DNA from: Paramacrobiotus metropolitanus
Lineage: Eukaryota > Tardigrada > Eutardigrada > Parachela > Macrobiotidae
Reading direction: 5' to 3'
NCBI RefSeq assembly: GCF_019649055.1
Contig: NW_026570221.1
Coordinates: 2,604,001-2,668,000 of the forward strand
Length of the DNA: 64,000 nucleotides
Below are positions 49,920-61,015 of this stretch, one piece after another. Under the pieces are notes generated by a model, which saw only the letters and a list, made by a program, of their open reading frames with translations, ran no database searches and was not told the DNA's origin. The position numbers were made by a program, and so were the translations under genes. Within the stretch, counting starts at the first letter, position 1. Each line of letters opens with the position of its first letter.

Positions 49920-50837
49920 AATAGTGCGTACTAGCTATAGTAACTACTTGGATGTTCTTATGTAATGGCACAGGTTTACTTACGCTTTCTTTAATTTCTG
50001 ATGTGATCTAACCAGAGCCACCATTTAGCAAGCTGTTCGTCTTCGGTGCGCCTTCGAGAACACCCGGCTGTTGCCTCGTATGGAAACCGAAAGCCTACAC
50101 CGAACGCAACAAGTTCCATTTCGCTGTACATTGTACTTGCAGTACGCCGTCAATGCGGGAACAGTTTGTTGATCGTTAAATTCAGCTAAGGGTAGTGACC
50201 CGGATAAATACCACCAAACGCGTGTACATGCACACCAACTTTCGTTTCGCGCACTGAAAGATTTTTTTCGTTGTTTTATAATACAATGTATTCTGTAGCC
50301 AAATGATTTGTACATACTTGCACGAAAACCGTTTGTGCGCGCCATATCCGGTTGGGGAGTTATTGAGCGAAATGAAATCCAAAAAGTTTCTGTAAGTGTA
50401 CCATAAGTCTCACCGTCGATTATAGACAGTCTTCTTAAAATTGTGCATGTAAATGCGCATTACTACGATTATACGTGAAGATTGTTTTTACATAAAGCCC
50501 AACATCTTAGCGTTTTTTCAGTTTTTAGAATGAACCGGAACATGGGGAAAAAATGTTTAGCAACAACGACTACTACTTTTATTATAGAACAATATCAAAA
50601 CACTTCAGTACTTAATAAAAAAATTATAATTTAATTAGGGAATTTTCGTTGACAGCATCAGCTGGAACGTTACGGTAGTGTGTGTCAAAACTTTTAATAT
50701 TCATTTTTGAATTAAAATGATAGTGAAATGGTGTAAACGCGATCTTTACACTGATCGCATTGTAGAATTTGAAGCAAATCGGTCAGTAATTACGAGTATC
50801 AGATTCTTTGTGCACCTCAACGCATTTTAACTGTTTT
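49920..50837. other. Intergenic stretch containing a fold-back family fragment
   Basis: No gene seen. 50295-50365 holds one arm of the ATCCGGTTG fold-back family (atgatttgtacatacttgca, cgaaaaccgtttgtgcgcgc). Its complementary arm is not evident nearby. Confidence 0.45.
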
Positions 50838-51528
50838 CTTTAAGAGAAATGGCCCGGCACATAGCGTCAAAAATGGGATACATACACTAAAACTTTCGCT
50901 TTCGCGCACTTCAAACCACTCTGTTTTAATACTTTATGGCGCTCTAAAGCGAGGTGATTTGTATACATTGTTCTGATAACCGCAACATCCGGTTGCCGAG
51001 ATATGTCGTATTAAAATGAGTGGAACGTTTAAATGCATTGTTGTGTACCAAAAGTCTCGTGTTACTCAATCCTCTTGAAACCTTGTTTAAAAAATCAAAA
51101 AGGCCATAAATTCGAAAGTGAACCAATATCAGATTCACAGCAAATTTTTTTTTTAATTTTAGAACAAATTTTTGTTGTGTACGTGTACCGAAAATCTGTC
51201 TATTACCCGACCTTCTTGAAATTATGCTGTAAAAGACAAATGGTCATAAAGTCGAAGGAGAACAAATTTCAGTTTCATATCATTTTTCCATAAATTTAAA
51301 CTGAATTTTAAAAATTTATGCATTTAAACTTTTCACCCATTTTAGTTCGCCATATCTCGGCAACCGGATTTTGCGAGCGCAAACGGTATTCGAATCAATG
51401 TACACGACTCATTAAGCTTTAGAAAGAAATAAAGTCTTACACAAAAAGTGATTCGGAGTGCGCGAAAGCGAAAGTTTTTGTGTATGTATCCCATTTTTTG
51501 ACACCATGTACCGGACCATTTCCTTTAG
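50838..51528. mobile_element. 691-bp fold-back element with about 170-bp TIRs, ATCCGGTTG family
   Basis: The left arm (50838-51015) and right arm (51345-51528) are inverted copies. Outer ends are agagaaatggcccggcac and gtaccggaccatttcc, then gggatacatacactaaaact against agtttttgtgtatgtatccc, then the ATCCGGTTGCCGAGATAT motif against its complement. Ends matching this outer sequence recur at 60.7-60.8 kb. There is no transposase, so it is non-autonomous. Confidence 0.75.
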
Positions 51529-51761
51529 TGTAGTATACTGAGTTCACGTGTTTGTTGTCCTTCTAATACTTTCCTATTTCTGTCCTTTGTCCTTGTCTTC
51601 TTAGCAACTTCTCTTCTGTTTTCCCTGTTCTCTAGTTACGATTCCTCAGTTTCCTTTCAGTTGTTTTCCTGACCAGTACGATACAATAAAGATACGATTC
51701 CTACACATGACAAAACATGACATTTAGAATCAAATTAATTGCTGTTCCAGTAATTGTATTT

Positions 51762-52367
51762 CTTGTGGCAGTTACTGCAGTTGTTCGTGGCTAACCTGCC
51801 GGTATCGGTATTCTGTCTCCTGGCCGACGGGATCTGGAACATCACCGTGCAGTGGCTCGGCGGGGATTTCTTATGCCGCATCATCAAGTTCTTCCAGATG
51901 TTCAGGTGCGTCTTAACTCTTCAACACCATCACCCCACACACGCTTGTCTGCAGGCCCGTCTTTAGCTTTTTCGAAGGGGGTGGCGCATTGCTTCGCGCC
52001 AGCTGCGCCAGTTGGAAAATGGCCGAAAATTTGAGGAAAATCGTAGAAAAGTGGTTTTTTGAGCCACTGTTCTACGATTTTCTTCGAAAATTTCGGTGCG
52101 CCCCTCTGCGCCAGTCCCATTTTCCGGCGTCTGCGCCAGTTTTCGCGCCATGCCCCAGCTCCCGGCGTAATTTTTTCAAAACTTTTCGCTCCCGAAGGGG
52201 GTGGGGTGCGCGCGCCAGTGCGCCTTCCCCCCTTAAAGACGGGCCTGCTTGTTTGGACAATATAGTGCTGCGTGTGGATATTGACTTCCGGGTCGTGCAT
52301 GTGTGCAGTGCGGTGCAGCTGGCGGATTTAATGAGCGGGTGGTATTGACCACACCGATGGTGCTGGT
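51762..52367 (+). pseudogene. Orphan duplicate of AKH-type receptor exon 2 plus flanking intron
   Basis: 51772-51905 is a second copy of receptor exon 2 (42232-42365), with acceptor gtggcag and donor gtgcgt in the same places. It is followed by about 150 bp of the same intron, now interrupted by a MITE at 51952-52247. In 134 coding bases I count ten differences, of which only one changes an amino acid (Leu to Pro in helix 2). No partner exons were found within the window: upstream is a fold-back element and downstream the 137-bp satellite. It is therefore a partial duplication, or a piece of a second receptor gene disrupted by repeats. Confidence 0.75.
51952..52247. mobile_element. 296-bp hAT-like MITE with 8-bp target-site duplication
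   Basis: Terminal repeats CAGGCCCGTCTTTA and TAAAGACGGGCCTG are exact complements. The flanks are CTTGTCTG (51944-51951) and CTTGTTTG (52248-52255), an 8-bp duplication with one mismatch. The paralogous empty site near 42404-42413 lacks the insert, which proves insertion. An 8-bp duplication and a CAG-type terminus fit the hAT superfamily. The interior contains a further hairpin (aatcgtagaa...ttctacgatt) and no coding capacity. Confidence 0.85.
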
Positions 52368-52369
52368 CC

Positions 52370-52404
52370 CCGAGATATGTCGTACTGAGTACGACATATC
52401 TCGG
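52370..52404. repeat. Perfect 16-bp-arm palindrome from the fold-back family
   Basis: CCGAGATATGTCGTAC, TGA, then the exact complement. The right arm continues into the family motif ggcaaccggatgttgcg to about 52480. It looks like a fold-back copy collapsed by internal deletion. Confidence 0.75.
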
Positions 52405-52747
52405 CAACCGGATGTTGCGCGCGCAGACGGTTTTCAGAACAATGTACACAAATCATATAGCTTTAGAGCGACATAAAGTATGGTAAAGGTAAAGATCTGT
52501 ACCAGTATGGTGCATTACATTACTGTTATGGCCTAACAGTAAACTCATTAAAATTAACATGTCGTCGTCGTCGTTGCATGTTTATTGCACTATATAGCAC
52601 CATGGTACAATAAGAAGTATTGTCACTGTTATTAAATTCATAAGACTGAACAATCTTTAATTGCATCGTCTGTATCGGTTTTTTCTGTATCGGTTTATTC
52701 GGTAAGGTAACTCTCGTACACCAGTACTTTAAAAAAATTACAACCAT

Positions 52748-55700
52748 TTCAAAGTACTGCTTTACATTACATTTAAAGTACTGCAGTACTTTCCAGGTGT
52801 CTCAGTGCTCAATCGCATGTTTCGGCCTGTTCGGGGATGTTCGGCAAGGTCACATTGGTGCATCACTACTTTGGAAGTATTACAGTACTTTCAAAGTACT
52901 GTCCTACTTTCAAAGTACTGCAGTACTTTCCAGGTGCCTCAGTGCTTAATCGGCCTGTTCGGCAAGGTCACATTCGTGCATCAGTACTTTGGAAGTATTA
53001 CAGTATTTTCAAAGCACTGTCCTACTTTCAAAGTACTGCAGTACTTTCCAGGTGTCTCAGTGCTCAATCGCCTGTTTCGGCCTGTTCGGGGATGTTCGGG
53101 AAAGTCACTTTGGTGCATCAGCACTTTGGAAGTATTATAGTACTTTCAAAGCACTGTCCTACTTTCAAAGTACTGCAGTACTTTCCAGGTGTCTCAGTGC
53201 TCAATCGCCTGTTTCGGCCTGTTCGGGGATGTTCGGGAAGGTCACTTTGGTGCACCAGTACTTTGGAAGTATTACAGTACTTTCAAAGCACTGTCCTACT
53301 TTCAAAGTACTGCAGTACTGATGCACCAAAGTGACCTTCCGAACATCCCGAACAGGCCGAAACAGGCAACTACACTGAGACACCTTGAAAGTACTGCGGT
53401 GTTTTGGAAGTATTACAGTGCTTTCAAAGTACTAAGCACTGAGACACGTTGAAAGTACTGCGGTGTTTTGGAAGTATTACAGTGCTTTCAAAGTACTACT
53501 TTCCAGGTGTCTCAGTGCTCAATCGACTGTTTCGGCCTGTTCGGGAAGGTCACTTTGGTGCATCAGTACTTTGGAAGTATTACAGTACTTTCAAAGCACT
53601 GTCCTACTTTTAAAGTACTGCAGTACTTTCCAGGTATCTCAGTGCTCAATCGCCTGTTTCGGCCTGTTCGGGGATTTTCGGGAAGGTCACTTTGGTGCAT
53701 CAGTACTTTGGAAGTATTACAGTACTTACAAAGCACTGTCCTACTTTCAAAGTACTGCAGTACTTTCCAGGTGCCTCAGTGCTCAATCGCCTGTTTCGGC
53801 CTATTCGGGGATGTTCGGGAAGGTCACTTTGGTGCATCAGTACTTTGGAAGTATTACAGTACTTTCAAAGCACTGTCCTACTTTCAAAGTACTGCAGTAC
53901 TTTCCAGGTGTCTCAGTGCTCAATCGCCTGTTTCGGCCTGTTCGGGGATGTTCGGGAAGGTCACTTTGGTGCATCAGTACTTTGGAAGTATTACAGTACT
54001 TTCAAAGCACTGTCCTACTTTCAAAGTACTGCAGTACTTTCCAGGTGTCTCAGTGCTCAATCGCCTGTTTCGGCCTGTTCGGGGATGTTCGGGAAGGTCA
54101 CTTTGGTGCATCAGTACTTTGGAAGTATTACAGTACTTTCAAAGCACTGTCCTACTTTCAAAGTACTGCAGTACTTTCCAGGTGCCTCAGTGCTCAATCG
54201 CCTGTTTCGGCCTATTCGGGGATGTTCGGGAAGGTCACTTTGGTGCATCAGTACTTTGGAAGTATTACAGTACTTTCAAAGCACTGTCCTACTTTCAAAG
54301 TACTGCAGTACTTTCCAGGTGTCTCAGTGCTCAATCGCCTGTTTCGGCCTGTTCGGGGATGTTCGGGAAGGTCACTTTGGTGCATCAGTACTTTGGAAGT
54401 ATTACAGTACTTTCAAAGCACTGTCCTACTTTCAAAGTACTGCAGTACTTTCCAGGTGCCTCAGTGCTCAATCGCCTGTTTCGGCCTATTCGGGGATGTT
54501 CGGGAAGGTCACTTTGGTGCATCAGTACTTTGGAAGTATTACAGTACTTTCAAAGCACTGTCCTACTTTCAAAGTACTGCAGTACTTTCCAGGTGTCTCA
54601 GTGCTCAATCGCCTGTTTCGGCCTGTTCGGGGATGTTCGGGAAGGTCACTTTGGTGCATCAGTACTTTGGAAGTATTACAGTACTTTCAAAGCACTGTCC
54701 TACTTTCAAAGTACTGCAGTACTTTCCAGGTGCCTCAGTGCTCAATCGCCTGTTTCGGCCTATTCGGGGATGTTCGGGAAGGTCACTTTGGTGCATCAGT
54801 ACTTTGGAAGTATTACAGTACTTTCAAAGCACTGTCCTACTTTCAAAGTACTGCAGTACTTTCCAGGTGTCTCAGTGCTCAATCGCCTGTTTCGGCCTGT
54901 TCGGGGATGTTCGAGAAGGTCACTTTGGTGCATCAGTACTTTGGAAGTATTACAGTACTTTCAAAGCACTGTCCTACTTTCAAAGTACTGCAGTACTTTC
55001 CAGGTGCCTCAGTGCTCAATCGCCTGTTTCGGCCTATTCGGGGATGTTCGGGAAGGTCACTTTGGTGCATCAGTACTTTGGAAGTATTACAGTACTTTCA
55101 AAGCACTGTCCTACTTTCAAAGTACTGCAGTACTTTCCAGGTGTCTCAGTGCTCAATCGCCTGTTTCGGCCTGTTCGGGGATGTTCGGGAAGGTCACTTT
55201 GGTGCATCAGTACTTTGGAAGTATTACAGTACTTTCAAAGCACTGTCCTACTTTCAAAGTACTGCAGTACTTTCCAGGTGCCTCAGTGCTCAATCGCCTG
55301 TTTCGGCCTATTCGGGGATGTTCGGGAAGGTCACTTTGGTGCATCAGTACTTTGGAAGTATTACAGTACTTTCAAAGCACTGTCCTACTTTCAAAGTACT
55401 GCAGTACTTTCCAGGTGTCTCAGTGCTCAATCGCCTGTTTCGGCCTGTTCGGGGATGTTCGGGAAGGTCACTTTGGTGCATCAGTACTTTGGAAGTATTA
55501 CAGTACTTTCAAAGCACTGTCCTACTTTCAAAGTACTGCAGTACTTTCCAGGTGCCTCAGTGCTCAATCGCCTGTTTCGGCCTGTTCGGGGATGTTCGGG
55601 AAGGTCACTTTGGTGCATCAGTACTTTGGAAGTATTACAGTACTTTCAAAGCACTGTCCTACTTTCAAAGTACTGCAGTACTTTCCAGGTGTCTCAGTGA

Positions 55701-58700
55701 TCAATCGCCTGTTTCGGCCTGTTCGGGGATGTTCGGGAAGGTCACTTTGGTGCATCAGTACTTTGGAAGTATTACAGTACTTTCAAAGCACTGTCCTACT
55801 TTCAAAGTACTGCAGTACTTTCCAGGTGTCTCAGTGCTCAATCGCCTGTTTCGGCCTGTTCGGGGATGTTCGGGAAGGTCACTTTGGTGCATCAGTACTT
55901 TGGAAGTATTACAGTACTTTCAAAGCACTGTCCTACTTTCAAAGTACTGCAGTACTTTCCAGGTGTCTCAGTGCTCAATCGCCTGTTTCGGCCTGTTCGG
56001 GGATGTTCGGGAAGGTCACTTTGGTGCATCAGTACTTTGGAAGTATTACAGTACTTTCAAATCACTGTCCTACTTTCAAAGTACTGCAGTACTTTCCAGG
56101 TGTCTCAGTGCTCAATCGCCTGTTTCGGCCTGTTCGGGGATGTTCGGGAAGGTCACTTTGGTGCATCAGTACTTTGGAAGTATTACAGTACTTTCAAAGC
56201 ACTGTCCTACTTTCAAAGTACTGCAGTACTTTCCAGGTGTCTCAGTGCTTAATCGCCTGTTTCGGCCTGTTCGGGGATGTTCGGGAAGGTCACTTTGGTG
56301 CATCAGTACTTTGGAAGTATTACAGTACTTTCAAAGCACTGTCCTACTTTCAAAGTACTGCAGTACTTTCCAGGTGCCTCAGTGCTCAATCGCCTGTTTC
56401 GGCCTATTCGGGGATGTTCGGGAAGGTCACTTTGGTGCATCAGTACTTTGGAAGTATTACAGTACTTTCAAAGCACTGTCCTACTTTCAAAGTACTGCAG
56501 TACTTTCCAGGTGTCTCAGTGCTCAATCGCCTGTTTCGGCCTGTTCGGGGATGTTCGGGAAGGTCACTTTGGTGCATCAGTACTTTGGAAGTATTACAGT
56601 ACTTTCAAAGCACTGTCCTACTTTCAAAGTACTGCAGTACTTTCCAGGTGTCTCAGTGCTCAATCGCCTGTTTCGGCCTGTTCGGGGATGTTCGGGAAGG
56701 TCACTTTGGTGCATCAGTACTTTGGAAGTATTACAGTACTTTCAAAGCACTGTCCTACTTTCAAAGTACTGCAGTACTTTCCAGGTGTCTCAGTGCTCAA
56801 TCGCCTGTTTCGGCCTGTTCGGGGATGTTCGGGAAGGTCACTTTGGTGCATCAGTACTTTGGAAGTATTACAGTACTTTCAAAGCACTGTCCTACTTTCA
56901 AAGTACTGCAGTACTTTCCAGGTGCCTCAGTGCTCAATCGCCTGTTTCGGCCTATTCGGGGATGTTCGGGAAGGTCACTTTGGTGCATCAGTACTTTGGA
57001 AGTATTACAGTACTTTCAAAGCACTGTCCTACTTTCAAAGTACTGCAGTACTTTCCAGGTGTCTCAGTGCTCAATCGCCTGTTTCGGCCTGTTCGGGGAT
57101 GTTCGGGAAGGTCACTTTGGTGCATCAGTACTTTGGAAGTATTACAGTACTTTCAAAGCACTGTCCTACTTTCAAAGTACTGCAGTACTTTCCAGGTGCC
57201 TCAGTGCTCAATCGCCTGTTTCGGCCTATTCGGGGATGTTCGGGAAGGTCACTTTGGTGCATCAGTACTTTGGAAGTATTACAGTACTTTCAAAGCACTG
57301 TCCTACTTTCAAAGTACTGCAGTACTTTCCAGGTGTCTCAGTGCTCAATCGCCTGTTTCGGCCTGTTCGGGGATGTTCGGGAAGGTCACTTTGGTGCATC
57401 AGTACTTTGGAAGTATTACAGTACTTTCAAAGCACTGTCCTACTTTCAAAGTACTGCAGTACTTTCCAGGTGCCTCAGTGCTCAATCGCCTGTTTCGGCC
57501 TATTCGGGGATGTTCGGGAAGGTCACTTTGGTGCATCAGTACTTTGGAAGTATTACAGTACTTTCAAAGCACTGTCCTACTTTCAAAGTACTGCAGTACT
57601 TTCCAGGTGTCTCAGTGCTCAATCGCCTGTTTCGGCCTGTTCGGGGATGTTCGGGAAGGTCACTTTGGTGCATCAGTACTTTGGAAGTATTACAGTACTT
57701 TCAAAGCACTGTCCTACTTTCAAAGTACTGCAGTACTTTCCAGGTGTCTCAGTGCTCAATCGCCTGTTTCGGCCTGTTCGGGGATGTTCGGGAAGGTCAC
57801 TTTGGTGCATCAGTACTTTGGAAGTATTACAGTACTTTCAAAGCACTGTCCTACTCAAAGTACTGCAGTACTTTCCAGGTGTCTCAGTGCTCAATCGCCT
57901 GTTTCGGCCTGTTCGGGGATGTTCGGGAAGGTCACTTTGGTGCATCAGTACTTTGGAAGTATTACAGTACTTTCAAAGCACTGTCCTACTCTTCAAAGTA
58001 CTGCAGTACTTTCCAGGTGCCTCAGTGCTCAATCGCCTGTTTCGGCCTATTCGGGGATGTTCGGGAAGGTCACTTTGGTGCATCAGTACTTTGGAAGTAT
58101 TACAGTACTTTCAAAGCACTGTCCTACTTTCAAAGTACTGCAGTACTTTCCAGGTGCCTCAGTGCTCAATCGCCTGTTTCGGCCTATTCGGGGATGTTCG
58201 GGAAGGTCACTTTGGTGCATCAGTACTTTGGAAGTATTACAGTACTTTCAAAGCACTGTCCTACTCTTCAAAGTACTGCAGTACTTTCCAGGTGTCTCAG
58301 TGCTCAATCGCCTGTTTCGGCCTGTTCGGGGATGTTCGGGAAGGTCACTTTGGTGCATCAGTACTTTGGAAGTATTACAGTACTTTCAAAGCACTGTCCT
58401 ACTTTCAAAGTACTGCAGTACTTTCCAGGTGTCTCAGTGCTCAATCGCCTGTTTCGGCCTGTTCGGGGATGTTCGGGAAGGTCACTTTGGTGCATCAGTA
58501 CTTTGGAAGTATTACAGTACTTTCAAAGCACTGTCCTACTTTCAAAGTACTGCAGTACTTTCCAGGTGTCTCAGTGCTCAATCGCCTGTTTCGGCCTGTT
58601 CGGGGATGTTCGGGAAGGTCACTTTGGTGCATCAGTACTTTGGAAGTATTACAGTACTTTCAAAGCACTGTCCTACTCTCAAAGTACTGCAGTACTTTCC

Positions 58701-58800
58701 AGGTGCCTCAGTGCTCAATCGCCTGTTTCGGCCTATTCGGGGATGTTCGGGAAGGTCACTTTGGTGCATCAGTACTTTGGAAGTATTACAGTGCTTTGAA
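52748..58800. repeat. 137-bp satellite array, about 44 copies
   Basis: Tandem monomers of 137 bp, each with tcagtgctcaatcgcctgtt, cggggatgttcgggaaggtc, actttggtgcatcagtactt and AAAGTACTGCAGTACTTT (a perfect 18-bp palindrome). Copies are very homogeneous from about 53.5 to 58.8 kb and more diverged at the left edge. A few have 1-3 base indels in the cctactttcaaag segment (57855, 57988, 58264, 58676). No stop codon occurs in any + frame of the consensus; because 137 is not a multiple of three, frames rotate from copy to copy and give overlapping reading frames up to 1788 codons. There are no promoter, splice or protein-family signals, so I read it as satellite DNA, not a gene. Inverted monomers occur at 53319-53400 and after 58820. 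Confidence 0.95.
53319..53470. repeat. Inverted satellite segment near the left edge
   Basis: The sequence turns into the complement of the monomer (tgatgcaccaaagtgacctt, aacaggccgaaacagg, cactgagacacc) for one partial unit, then returns to the forward orientation by about 53400-53500 with a duplicated gcggtgttttggaagtatta piece. Confidence 0.8.
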
Positions 58801-58819
58801 AGTTGGACGTAGGGTAATA

Positions 58820-59065
58820 CTTTCACCGTACTGATGCACCAAAGTGACCTTCCCGAACATCCCCGAACAGGCCGAAACAGATGACTGAGCGCTGAGACAC
58901 CTGGAATGTACTGTAGTACTTTGAAAGTAGAACAGTACTTTGATAGTGCTATAATACTGCCATAGTAATGATGCACCAAAGTGATTGAGACACCTGAAAG
59001 TACTGCAGTGCCGAATAAAGCAAAGTGCTGCTACGCTTTGAAAATACTATAATACTTTGCAGCTA
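58820..59065. repeat. Inverted and degenerate satellite monomers at the right edge
   Basis: An inverted monomer at about 58826-58935 (gatgcaccaaagtgacctt, ccccgaacaggccgaaacag, ctgagacacctgga) is followed by shorter, mutated pieces (aaagtactgcagtgccg, atactataatactttgcag) to about 59065. Confidence 0.8.
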
Positions 59066-59316
59066 AGTACTAGCTTTTAATGTTTACCATAAACAATCGG
59101 ATTCGAGTTAGTACTGAATAAATGTGCGATTCATTAGTAGAGTTAATCTTTGATAAAAAAACACACAATGAAACCAAATAGAAATACTGTAATTAAGGTA
59201 GACTTTTCTCGAGCTGATTGTACCTCGCTTACACATTTTTCAGGTATAGAACTACTTTCACCTTAATTTTTTTGGAAAGAATATGTTTTAGTTGTAGTGT
59301 GGTGGTACTGGAAGAT

Positions 59317-59411
59317 TATAATGTACTGCAGTACTTTGTAGCAGGGCAGTACTTGTGCAAATGCCCCATATACTGTTCGCCTGTTTCGGGATGTTCGGCG
59401 GTGTTCGGGAA
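59317..59411. repeat. Isolated degenerate satellite monomer
   Basis: aatgtactgcagtactttgt, cgcctgtttcgggatgttcg and tgttcgggaagatcacc show the monomer order but with heavy divergence, about 250 bp beyond the array. Confidence 0.7.
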
Positions 59412-60704
59412 GATCACCTTGAAAATGTATTGGTAGTACTGTATTATATTATTTTGAAATAAATACTGCAATATCTGTAGTGCGTAAGTACTTACTGTAA
59501 AGTGCTTTCGCCATCGTTCACACCACAAATCGGTCGATTTACGAGGTAATTCCGACGGCTTTCAAGTTGACTTACAAGGCGCTGCTGCAAATTATACAGT
59601 ATGCACCTTGGCCCAGTATTAATTTGTGTATAATACGCAGTGCAAGTATGGCATTAGCAGTTATTTAGCACCACATTTGTTTTACAGTAGTACTGCTACC
59701 CGTAGTACTCATCGTTGTCTTACAACCCTTTTACTAACTCACGGTTTGTTGGTGTTGTTGCTGTTGTTGCATAAACATACAGCAACTCATACTCATCCTT
59801 TTACTAACACACAGTTTGTTAACTCATCGCGACGAAAATTGACTAAGCACAAACTGTCTCCAAGCGACTGTTAAAGAAGCATGCGATATCAAAGAAACCA
59901 TTATTGTCAGTAAAAGTACTGACTAAGTTTTTGTAATAGTTAGTATGGGCTTTATGGTTGCATGAGTACTGTACTGCCCAATAATGCGCATTCTGGTTCA
60001 AATCAGTACTGTAGTTAACTATCAATCTATTAATAACAGTTTAATAAATACACTAACTATCTAAGAAAAGCAGCATGTGAATCAGTATGACTGCAGTGCA
60101 AACAGTCTGTGTAATCACAAATAAAAAAAATTCGCTGAAAAACAGGAAATATACTGTACAGAAATTTCTGTACTATGATACTGACCGAAGTTAATGGCGC
60201 CACTGTACTCTAAAATACTTAGTATGCTGCTGCCCCAAACCCCACGTGTACGACTGCGGTTGAGTGTAAAACAATGGAAGTTATTGAACTAAGGCTTTAA
60301 ATTTTAAATTGGTTTATGGGTCAGAGTTTTAGTAATGCAAAGTTATACCCTTAATATGCCCCAGTGCTCGAACACGACGTGAATTTTCTCGATGTCGATA
60401 AACAACCTGAAAAAATTTAATGAAGCGTAAATACTTGTAAATGCAATTATGCAAGTACCAGTGGTGCACAAAAATATGAACCATAATGTTCATAAACATG
60501 CACCATAATATAAGGGGCATATATGGGCAGAGTAGCAAGCGGCGAAGGGGTGACGATAGATACTATACTCTGTACAATAACTGACAATTGTGAGGTAAGT
60601 AGTGGTCAGGTTCATGGTGCACAAAACATACGGTGCATGCACCAGTGGTGCATAAATATGCACCGTTGGTACGGATCTTTACTGGTGCCTAAAGTATTAA
60701 AAAA

Positions 60705-60790
60705 AGGTGGTTTGGAGTGCGCGAAAGCGAAAGTTTTAGTGTATGTATCCCATTTTTGACGCTATATGCCGGGCCATTTTCCTTAAGTTT
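60705..60790. repeat. Solo end of the ATCCGGTTG fold-back family
   Basis: gagtgcgcgaaagcgaaagt, tttagtgtatgtatcccat, tttgacgctatatgccgggc and cattttccttaag match the right end of the 50838-51528 element. No matching left arm is nearby. A more diverged relative follows at about 60935-61060. Confidence 0.7.
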
Positions 60791-60957
60791 TTGTTTGTCC
60801 TGTAGTTTTTGTTCCTATTTCACCCATGGGAACTGCCCAACCCGATGGCACGCGCACAAACGGATTGCACGCGAATGTAGGCAATTCACCTGGCTCCAGG
60901 ATGCCATACAACCATGAGAAATGTCATAACACTTGAGTTTTGGGAGTGCGCAAAAGC

Positions 60958-61015
60958 GTCCATGTACGTATGCGTCCATGTACGTAATGTACGTTCTCGT
61001 CCATGTACATAATCT
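60958..61015. repeat. Short tandem repeat gtccatgtacgta, three copies
   Basis: The units gtccatgtacgta/ata occur at about 60958, 60975 and 60999, inside a diverged fold-back family end. Confidence 0.65.

Noticed and set aside
52748-58800. CRISPR-like repeat array
   Set aside because: Monomers are directly adjacent without unique spacers, and the genome is animal.
53463-58834. Very long open reading frames (745-1788 codons) over the satellite taken as giant repeat-protein genes
   Set aside because: All three frames are open at once and the same peptide appears rotated in each. There is no promoter, splice or domain signal. The sequence is a homogeneous 137-bp satellite.
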